Shown here: positions 55,753-64,000 of the stretch, in pieces
Position numbering within the stretch: the stretch's first letter is position 1
Layout of the letters: each line of letters starts with the position of its first letter
Assembly (NCBI GenBank): GCA_017311315.1
Contig: CM029620.1
Location: forward strand, 4,453,779 to 4,517,778
Length of the DNA stretch: 64,000 nt
Source of the DNA: Dendrocalamus latiflorus
Taxonomy: Eukaryota > Streptophyta > Magnoliopsida > Poales > Poaceae
Direction of reading: 5' to 3'
Program-made: the position numbers and the translations under genes
The notes under the pieces: model-generated
Database searches by the model: none
Told to the model about the DNA's origin: nothing
The model's input: only the letters and a program-made list of their open reading frames with translations

Positions 55753-57950
55753 GGAAGTGTACTTGAATGGAATCTGTGCAAATCTCTAACTGCCGCTTTG
55801 CTCCTTCTAATCAATCTTCTGCAGATTGTCACTTTGCTCTTTCTAATCAATTGTCTGCAGGTTGTTGCTTTGCTCCCTCTAATCAATCTTCTGTGGGGTT
55901 GGGAGTTTGTGCAACAGGACCAGTTAAACCTGCTTTTTCCTGTGGTCGGAATAGCATGGTCGAATCAACGTTTTCTACTCGTGGTATCAGATTGGTCATA
56001 GCAATAGGACAGTTCAGACTAGTTTTGCTGATGCGATCAGATTGTCTCATGGTTGGACCAAATGTTTGACTAGTTGTTTCTCGTGGTTGAACCAGTGTGG
56101 ATGGATAAGATTTTTGACCAGCTGTTTCCCGTGGTAAGACCAGCTTCTCTAGAGACTTTCGACCAATATTCTCTACTCACTTAGACCGGTTGGGAGTCAG
56201 ACCAACTTTACTTAGGCAGTTGGATCATCTTCGACCAGCGATGTCCATGCGATCTGACCGATTGATGGTCAGACTAGCTCAACGACCGTCTGATCAAAAT
56301 TTGACAAAGGCTAACTCTTCACTTAAATCTTTATCACTACCTGTTGTTGCTCCTGTTCGTCGAGTAGCTTAGTACTAGATTCCTAAATCTTATCTCACTA
56401 ACCCAGTACTGTGAGACCGACGTTTTCTGTGATGTAAAACCAGTTAACGTGGGATGAAGAACATGTACTTAAGTGGGTTCTAGTCTTTTACATCATTGCT
56501 TGACTGGAATATTTGATGGTTCTTCACTCCCTTTGATGGCTTCCAAGAGCTCCACCTTCTGGTTAGAACATGTGGAAAAGGTGATGTCCTACAAGTGGTC
56601 TTTGAGTTCCTTTTTTAGATTGTTGTTTTCACTCTTAACTGCTTGATTCTTCTCTTTGTGCTCGATTGAGAAGTGAGTTGGGTGTGTTGCTTTCTTTAGG
56701 ATTATTCTAAGGGGGAGCCTGGTGTTTAAATATTACAGAAGTTTTGTTTATTATACTTGTCAAATAATACATCAAGTCCAACTCATTGAAAACACATGAG
56801 TAGTAGAGCTATCTTTATTATATTTACTCATCTACTATGTAGTCATGGTCATAACAGGTTGTAATCAATTTGCTATACTTGAACTGAAACATGACATGAT
56901 AAAAGATTTTAACCAGATTGGTTGTAGATAGCACTTTGTAATGTTCAGCTTAAAGGTTTAGCTCGGTTATGTAGCACTTTGTGATGTTCAACTTAAAAGG
57001 ATTACCTTGGTTATATGTCTTCTTTTAAATATTGGCTATGAATGTTTTATATTGTATCTTTTATGTTTTATATTGTATCTTTTATATTCACTCAAGTTGG
57101 CATATTATAATAAATAAATAAATAAATAAATGAGAAAGAGAAGTTTGAAAAGATGTATGCTTCAAACATGCCATGGTTAAACAAAAGAAAAAGCACAAAA
57201 TGTGCTCGAATAAAAAGAAGTATGCTTGAAGCATACCACCATTTAAAAGAAGATACTACAAAGATGGTATCATGAAAAGAAGTATGCTACAAGTATGCCA
57301 CATGCTTAAAAAGTGAGTGTCAAGCTATAGGTTGTTATATGAGACTGCTAGTTCGCTTAGATTTAAAGTTTGCTTCACTTTAAAGCTTACCCTTTTCGGT
57401 GTGATATCCCTTGGTGCTCTTTATAGATCGGATTGGTCATGATCGAGATACCTGTCATTAATCCAATTAGCTTAATTATGCTGAAGACTTGTTTTGACTT
57501 GCTATATGGTATATGATTTTATATGATCTAAGGAGATTTACTCAAAAAGATAGCTTGTGCACATTCTTAAATCAATGCAAAATGACTTGGATAATCTACA
57601 ATGCTTTTAGATGTCTACTCTCATTGCTCCTTTTTAGAATTATTCTCTCTCTGAATTTCTTGATGATTTCATTGCCAAAGGGGGAGAGTTTGGAGAAATA
57701 GGGGAGAAAAATTGCTTTTGTGAGATTGGAGAGTTTGGAGAAATTGGGGAGAAAAATTGCTCTTGTGTTGAGGGGGAGTTCGCTTAGTTTTTTGAGCTTT
57801 TAGCTTTTTGTTGTGCTCTGCAGCTCTTTCTGTTGTGGTCACTTTTTGGCTGTGGTCTGCAGTTTTGAATTTTTACTTTCACAAATTTTCTCATTCAATA
57901 TTTTTTGATATGTTCTCAATGTATTCGTTAAGGGGGAGATTATTACACCA
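55753..57950 (+). other. Remnant internal region of the copia element, no polymerase
   Basis: Instead of protease, integrase and reverse transcriptase, this holds diverged 'gaccagc/gaccggt' words, a 4 bp microsatellite (57108-57132) and two purine-rich blocks: 'gccaaagggggagag' near 57675 and 'taagggggagattatta' at 57929-57945. The second is the likely polypurine tract. The polymerase has been lost by deletion. Confidence 0.6.
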
Positions 57951-59431
57951 TGTGGTTTGGTCGTAAATTTAGTGGTAATGAATAATTGATATTTGGGTTG
58001 CATTGAAATTTGCGTTTAAGACAGATCTAGTCGATGTGCTACTGTTGCTGGAGTTTTCAGGATAGCGAACAACCATGGCAGAAGAGCAAGGCCGAATGAC
58101 CACGGCAGAACAACTACGGTTGGTGATCGGCAGGCTTCGACCATGGACGGAAGTCCGATCGGCAGGTCCGAATGGCAGGCTTCAACCATGAGATTTCAAT
58201 CATGGTAGAATGACCATGGCATTTTGATCATGGCAGAATGACCTCACCTGGTCGATGATAGTGAGTTACAGTGAACTAGTCGTAAGCAAAAGTTAACCAA
58301 TTGTAAGAACAAGTGAACCGGTCGTAAGCATCAATGAACTAGCTGGTGGTCGTAAGCCCGTAGCTATAGTACTTTTCAATGTTCGTAACTACAGTACTTT
58401 TTCCATGTCGTAGCTAGTGCTTTGTTGTACTCGTAGACTTCACAGACTATTATCATAGTCATAGACTTTGCGGTCGGTAGTTGAAAACTTTATGATCTGT
58501 AGTCGCAGATTTTGCTGGTCAGTTGCCGTAGGCTTCATGGTCGGTACTCGTAGGCTTTGAGTATTTCAATTCTTTTGATCTTCGAGTACCTTGAGTACTC
58601 GTGTCTGATAGGTCGTGAGCTTCAGTGGACCAGTCGAAAGTGACAATAACTGGTCAATGGTCATTGCTACAGTACCAGGTAGGTACTCGGTAGTCATTGC
58701 TACAGTACCAGATAGGTACTTGTTGGTTGTTGCTATAGTACTTGTAGATGGTAGTCTATGCTTCAGTACCTGGTCGGTGCTCGGTGGTCGATGGAATAAT
58801 GATTGGTTGATGGTCAGTAGTCATAGACTGGGAGTGCTATGATACTTGCGATTTCCGAGTGTTCTGAGCGGAGCGATAGTAATTCCTGAGTATTTGTGTT
58901 TTTGAGTACTCATGATTTGTTGAAGATTCTTGGTGAATGTTGTTTGGTTGAAGCATACGCAACGTGCAAAGGTGTCGATTCACTGCGAGGAAAATAAAGG
59001 AATTACGAAGTACTCGAAGGCACTAGTTTTCTTGAAGGTACAAGCGATCGAGAGATTCTGCTGCTGGTGTCGACAAATTTGAGTATATATAAACTGGTTG
59101 CAGCATAAAGCGATCGAGCGAGCGGTCCAACAGAGCGATTAAGCGAGTGATCAAATAGATCAATCGATCAAGTAGTCATGCACTGAGCATTTCATCAAGC
59201 GATTTAGCACCGAGCATTCGAAACCTTCATCGACCGGCAGGAGACTGCAAAAAGCGACGACAATCATTCACCCGACTGTAATTATAGTATTCAATCCTAC
59301 AAAATATAAAACCAAGTTGAGAAGCTTGTAAACAAGTTTGTAATTGAGGTTCTTCTGTATTTCAACAAGCATTAGGAAAGCTTAGCAAGATTTTTCACTT
59401 CTCTAAACTTTTCAACTCTACGCATATTAGC
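57951..59431 (+). repeat. 3' LTR of the copia relic (approximate)
   Basis: It starts TGTGGTTTGG just after the polypurine tract. The interior has diverged repeats around 'gtaggcttcatggtcgg' and 'gctacagtacc' (58380-58750). The right edge is set by the start of hAT transposase homology and is approximate. Confidence 0.5.
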
Positions 59432-59895
59432 AATAAAGTGTGTAAGTAAGATGCATCAATTCTGTGCTTGAGAAATCCCAAGGATAAAATGGAGCAAATT
59501 TAACTAAATTGCCTTTGTCATAAGTAGCGAATGAATCAATAGTATTGAATGATGCCATGCATAGAAGGAAATCTATGTTTACCTCATCAAACATGTCATT
59601 AACCTCTCAAAGTTGCTTATCAATGACACTTAAAACATGTCAACAATGGAGATTCTTGATTTTTTAAGAACCTTTTGGATCTTATTATTGACTTATACAA
59701 ACCATCCATTTTAGTAACTTTGATGCCATACTTCACATAAAAAGAAATGACATCTTTAAGAAAAGTTTCCATTCATCGTCCTCCTGCAGTAACTGCAATT
59801 GAGTCTTTGTCAAATAAATGAGATCAACAACATTGACAATATCATGATTGCTCTTCATTTTTTTAATGTTCTACGGACCACATTCAAAAATCACC
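59432..59895 (-). pseudogene. hAT-like transposase relic (zf-TTF/DUF4371 type)
   Basis: The minus strand reads 'HDIVNVVDLIYLTKTQLQLL', 'DVISFYVKYGIKVTKMDG', 'NDMFDEVNIDFLLCMASF', 'IDSFATYDKGNLVKFAPFYP'. This matches the C-terminal half of plant TTF-zinc-finger hAT transposases. At least one frameshift and two stops occur. The zinc finger and catalytic N-terminal part are absent. Confidence 0.65.
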
Positions 59896-60537
59896 TTCAC
59901 CTGTTACAATCAACATAACACTAATAGATTAGTGAATTAGGGATTTCGGATTTAGGAATCAAGAATGAACTTCACCTATGTGGTTGCTGATGCCAAATGC
60001 TTAGTTGTTGCATGTTGTTTTTGCACTGCTCCCAGCCCCGCTGGATGCTATCGCCTTGACATGTCCATCGTTGTCGGCATTGCACCCTCCATCCTAGCTC
60101 GATGCTCTCCACTGCCACAAGGTTGCTTGCCACACACCTCACACTGCTCCTTGCACAATCTCCTGTGCCAATGCTAGTGGCCGCTCGGCACTCATCCATC
60201 ATTGTGGGCTGTGCCACCACCATAGATAGAGCGAGAGAGGCCACCAAGAGAGAAAGAGAGAGAGAGTCAGAGAGAGTTATGCGTGGAGACAGTGGTGTCA
60301 TGGACACGTGGGGTGTGTGGCATGGTGATTGCTGTTTGCTTGGGCCTTGGGCGATTGGGCTATGTCTTGCTAGTTGGGCCACATGGGGATAGAGGAAGAT
60401 TGGGCGATTGGGCTCTGTTTTATGCGTTTGTAGGCCTTTGATGCTTGCAATAGCTAGTATTGTGTGTGGGGTATAAATACTTCATCTTGGCGGGATTTTG
60501 GGACTTCTTGACGCTTCTATTGAATATATTTGAGGCT
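59896..60537. other. No supported gene
   Basis: Contains a short 'agagaga' tract near 60250 and mixed-composition DNA. Open frames on both strands overlap without recognisable motifs. Confidence 0.4.
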
Positions 60538-61078
60538 AGGGGTGAAAACGGATCGAATACGAATTGGATAGTACTCAAACCATATTCACATCCATATTTT
60601 TTCTCGGATTTGAATACAAATCGAACAAACATTAGACATGAAAATGGACCCGACAAATGTCGGATGCGAATTCAAATCGAGTATCTACTCAATTTGGTCG
60701 GGTCCAGATATCATCATAACTTATGTAGTATGAAGACATTAATGATATTTTATCCACATACAATTACGTTTAATCATTCTAATTTATTTACTTCACCTAA
60801 AGAAACACAAATTCATGTTCAATTAAATAAAACTTGTCCAATTAATTAGTCATATTGTAATAAAATATGCATATTGCTTCGTCAAATACAGATATGGATA
60901 GTTCAAATAAAATAATATTTTAGATGGTAAAAGTCCATACCATATTCACATCCATATTTTTTATGCGGATTCAAATACGAATAGGATAGAAATTATTAAT
61001 CAGATAAAAAATCTATACCATATTCACATCCTATCGAATATGGTAACCGGATAATACGGATAATTCGTATCCACTTTT
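60538..61078. mobile_element. AT-rich 'TACGAATCGAATA'-type element
   Basis: 'taggggtgaaaacggatcg' followed by 'aatacgaattggatag' closely resembles the element in PEX2 intron 3 at 24111. The 'accatattcacatccat' word occurs at 60579, 60939 and in part at 61017. The right end is unclear because gypsy-derived sequence follows. Confidence 0.45.
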
Positions 61079-62013
61079 CATACACCTTGGCTTCTTTGTT
61101 ACCATATGCATGGTATAATGAGAGTTTGTTGCGTTTGTTATTATGTACCGAGATTTATGATGAAGATCATGCAATACGTGAGGCTACACATATGCTAAAA
61201 CCGAGGACGGTTTTCTATCAAGAAGGGGAGGATGATGTGACCACGCCACAAACACATACGACAATCGCGCCCAATATCAAGATTGAACTAAAGGTGAATT
61301 CGTTTCTTCAGCCTTCATATGTTACTGAGAATAGACCGCTACCTAATGCAAGTGGTTTAATTGTGCTTAGGAATTTGGGAAAGGATGAAGAAAAGGGACA
61401 TGGAGTCCTGGACATGCATGGAAGGAATAATGGAGGTCATCACGTCACTTTGGGACCAAGTCAAGCACGAATTCGAGTTGGACACGTTTTGGAATCAGAC
61501 TCGGACTGCTGCAATGGTGCAAGTTTAAACGGACGTAACTTTCTCATACGAACTCCGTTTGGGACGTTCTTGTACTGGATGGAAAGCTTATCAAGTCTAC
61601 TTTCTAAAGGATTCAACCCCATCTTCAAATTCTATCCGAGACAGCCGCAATCATCAAAAGAGTCCGTGTTGGTCACGTACTGGAATCAGATTCGGACTGC
61701 TGCAATGGTGCAAGTTGAAACGAACGTAACTTTCTCATACGGACTCCGTTTGGGACGTTCTTGTACTTCATGGAAAGCTTATGAAGTCTACTTTCCAACG
61801 GATCAAACCTCATCTTCAAATTCCATCCGAGCCGGCTGCAATCATCAAAACAATTCACGTTGGTTTTTGAGTCCGAGTCAAAAGGGTGCTGCGCCACCAC
61901 CAATTGGGCCCATGGGCCTTGTAACCCTAGAGCATGCACTTTGGACGCCCCTCCTGGTTGTTCTCCCTATAAAGGAGCCGCCGCCTCCCTTGTTAGGACT
62001 TGGATTTTGTTGA
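61079..62013 (+). pseudogene. Gypsy polyprotein C-terminal fragment and 3' region
   Basis: An uninterrupted 308-residue frame begins in remnants of a Ty3-gypsy polyprotein ('NESLLRLLLCTEIYDEDHAI', 'FYQEGEDDVTTPQ', 'GLIVLRNLGKDEEKGHG'). It then runs through sequence containing two copies, 191 bp apart (61485 and 61676), of 'gaatcaga(c/t)tcggactgct'. The part after about 61850 overlaps an LTR-like region with a TATA box. No protease, reverse transcriptase or integrase is present. Similar frames occur widely in rice gypsy elements, so the length is not evidence of function. Confidence 0.6.
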
Positions 62014-62351
62014 GTTTAGGTTTAGCTATTATGCAAACTTCTGTTCCTCAGTTGTGTCGGACGACCACCTGTCAAGACAGCCTTCGGAATCCCACCTTTT
62101 GATCTTCATATCAATATTTGCAATTTCAGATTGCTTGTTATCTTGTTCTTGCGTGTTCTTCGGTTGCATGCAGGAATAGACCTTCGTGGTCAGGTCAACC
62201 GCGTTCTTGGCACGGTTGATAACAACTTGTAGTGTGGTTCAGCGATTGCTAAGGCGCAAGCGACGTCGTTCGGTTGTAGTCGGATCGCAAGGGTCGCCTC
62301 CGCCAAAATCGATAGTTATCATCCTATCGGAAGATCGGGACCCCATCGTCT
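61850..62351 (+). repeat. Gypsy LTR-like region
   Basis: 'ttctccctataaaggagcc' near 61961-61978 is a strong TATA box, followed by a GC-to-T-rich transition typical of an LTR R/U5 region. No precise ends were identified; it runs up to the inverted repeat. Confidence 0.45.
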
Positions 62352-62831
62352 CATACACCTTGGCTTCTTTGTTACCATACTTTCAGTTTATCAAAAGCCG
62401 AGGACGGCTTTGTTTTCAAGAAGGGGAGGATGATGAGGACACGACCCCTATGGATACAACCATATTTGCTATGCTTGTTGTTCCAATTACAAGAGCTCCT
62501 ACGCATCACTTAAATTATAAGGTGAGCTCGTTTCAAAAAGGTTTTACTTTGCGTGATAAAGAACGTATGATATTACATAATAACAAACGCAACAAACTCT
62601 CATTATGTAATATCATACGTTCTTTATCACGCAAAGTAAAACCTTTTTGAAACGAGCTCACCTTATAATTTAAGTGATGCGTAGGAGCTCTTGTAATTGG
62701 AACAACAAGCATAGCAAATATGGTTGTATCCATAGGGGTCGTGTCCTCATCATCCTCCCCTTCTTGAAAACAAAGCCGTCCTCGGCTTTTGATAAACTGA
62801 AAGTATGGTAACAAAGAAGCCAAGGTGTATG
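62352..62831. repeat. Perfect 230 bp inverted repeat with 20-base loop
   Basis: The arms 62352-62581 and 62602-62831 are exact reverse complements by my base-by-base reading; the loop is 62582-62601 (aacaaacgcaacaaactctc). The arms carry gypsy polyprotein sequence ('SRGRLCFQEGEDDEDTTP', 'VVPITRAPTHHLNYKVSSF'). At the loop base, 'acataat' faces 'attatgt'. The loop with its ATAAT/ATTAT flanks is found, complemented, at 61117-61147 in a non-inverted context. Confidence 0.95.
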
Positions 62832-64000
62832 CATGGTATATGTATATGTCATCCGTTTTAACATTTCTTCGTTGTTGCACAATTAATGTTATAACACAGC
62901 AGCAATCATAAAAGCTCATTGTATTATTAACCCGAAAGTAATCATATATGTTAATGAACAAATCAAAATTTCTCACACAGTAATTATCGCAACTTGTTTT
63001 GCAAATGTAAGTGAAGCATTTATGCAATTCAAATCTTTGAAGTTGTAAACTTGTTGTGGTGGCACATATAGGCAAAGCTACAACTTTTGGAATCAAACAA
63101 AGTTTATCCATATAATCAGATTTCAATTGAGCAATAGCAAATTCATCTAGTAAGGGTGAAAATATTTGCAAGTTCTTCCATACATCAATTTCATTATTCA
63201 GATTGCCAATGTTAGATGGTTCAATAAGAGAAGAACACATAGGCATTGAATGATCACTAAATTTTATTTTTCTTTCATAATGAACAAGATTGAGCATACA
63301 AGAGTTGTTGTTCAAAACAACAAGCTGCAATTGATCCATGTGGTCACAAGTTATGCATATTCGATATACAAGAAACTGATTTCCTACACCATAATCTCCA
63401 ATCAAATTAAACTTATACCCAGGGGTGTAGGCACTAAACAAGAATTTTGAACATGCAAGTTCAGAAACTTTCTCCAAAGCGTGTGACAATTTCATAGGAA
63501 GATCCAACATGATGTAACACAATGAATTGGCAGGAGAAATTCTAGTTAAAACTTCTTTATGTCTAACCAAAGCCACATGATCATTGTATGTGATTAATTC
63601 ATCACATGAATCACTCAAAACAGCAGGCAATTCAATTATTTTTTGACAAGGTGCACTAAACTCATTCTCAATACTCAAATCAATGCAGTGTGACTTCTCT
63701 ACTTGAAATATGGGCATGTCAGAATTGTTTTCCACTAAGTTTTGCTCTAAAATAGCATGAACGATGCATAATTGTTGTTCTTCACAAGCATACTCACCGT
63801 GAGTGATGATAGCACCATGATCTTTACCTTTTTGGCTCCCCTCAGATGATGTAGGTGCATCCATCTCCTCATCTTCGTTCTCAACGAATGGAATCGATGG
63901 TTCAATCAACTCATGCTCCTTTTCGACATGGTTCTCAAATTCCTGCAAGTTGTTAGTCACAGAAAGAGGCACAAACAAGGGTTTGTTCTCATGTTTTTTG
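62533..64000 (-). pseudogene. Gypsy polyprotein fragment, antisense, runs off the window
   Basis: An open frame of at least 488 codons runs from beyond the right edge to a stop at 62533. It reads 'VTNNLQEFENHVEKEHELIE', 'PTSSEGSQKGKDHG', 'ISPANSLCYIMLDLPMKL' and 'DYGVGNQFLVYRICITCD', a block recurrent in rice Ty3-gypsy polyproteins outside the enzyme domains. Near 62850 it is fused to the C-terminal block in the inverted repeat ('TLASLLPYFQFIKSRG'), so the polymerase between them is missing. The frame then passes through the loop into the opposite arm, which encodes an unnatural tail. Confidence 0.65.

Noticed and set aside
59972..60382. 136-residue frame on the minus strand
   Set aside because: It shares the region with an opposite frame of similar size and contains a simple-repeat tract; no motif supports coding.

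Overview
The window is nuclear DNA of a grass, probably Oryza or a close relative. I infer this from a GC-rich pentatricopeptide gene of the At4g38150 type, an eight-exon plant PEX2 gene, many Tourist-like MITEs with TTA target duplications, and grass-type copia, gypsy, MULE and Helitron sequences. The species cannot be fixed from sequence alone. Only two ordinary host genes are visible: a small PPR gene (2378-3217, minus) and PEX2, the peroxisomal RING-finger import factor (22485-28614, plus). Most of the rest is transposable elements, often nested.

Left part (1-19 kb). A 133-142 bp tandem repeat, several Tourist-like MITEs and the PPR gene are followed by a locally duplicated ~322 bp sequence. 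The second copy of that sequence is split by a 2.9 kb PIF/Harbinger-like element (8433-11326) and then by a structurally complete 6.1 kb Mutator-like element (11536-17638). The MULE has ~290 bp terminal inverted repeats, a perfect 10 bp target duplication, an uninterrupted 901-residue transposase, and two small two-exon genes. Each small gene encodes a GRF-type zinc finger plus a coiled coil. They diverge from a shared minisatellite promoter region. This three-gene MULE is the best candidate for a little-described system here.

Middle part (19-50 kb). After relics and the PEX2 gene, a short non-autonomous LTR retrotransposon begins 68 bp past the PEX2 stop codon. Its 5' LTR is interrupted, five bases before its end, by a 20.08 kb Helitron (29151-49230). 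The rest of the LTR and the primer-binding site resume at 49231. The Helitron carries a decayed Rep/helicase gene and fragments of at least ten host genes, nearly all in its own orientation: CWC22, DCP1, a PI4K-gamma-like kinase, EXECUTER, a METTL13-like methyltransferase, ribonucleotide reductase large subunit, ascorbate peroxidase, two kinesin-14s and an F-box/kelch gene. It also holds a piece of an internally deleted relative of its own Rep/helicase region.

Right part (50-64 kb). This is degraded retrotransposon sequence: a 2 kb LTR-like block, a copia gag relic with no polymerase but with a polypurine tract and 3' LTR, a hAT transposase relic, and two gypsy fragments. At 62352-62831 lies an exact 230 bp inverted repeat with a 20-base loop, which looks like a reverse-transcriptase snap-back product (or an assembly artefact).

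Exon boundaries were placed by eye from GT-AG sites and reading-frame continuity. Family names come from recognised motifs, not from a search.
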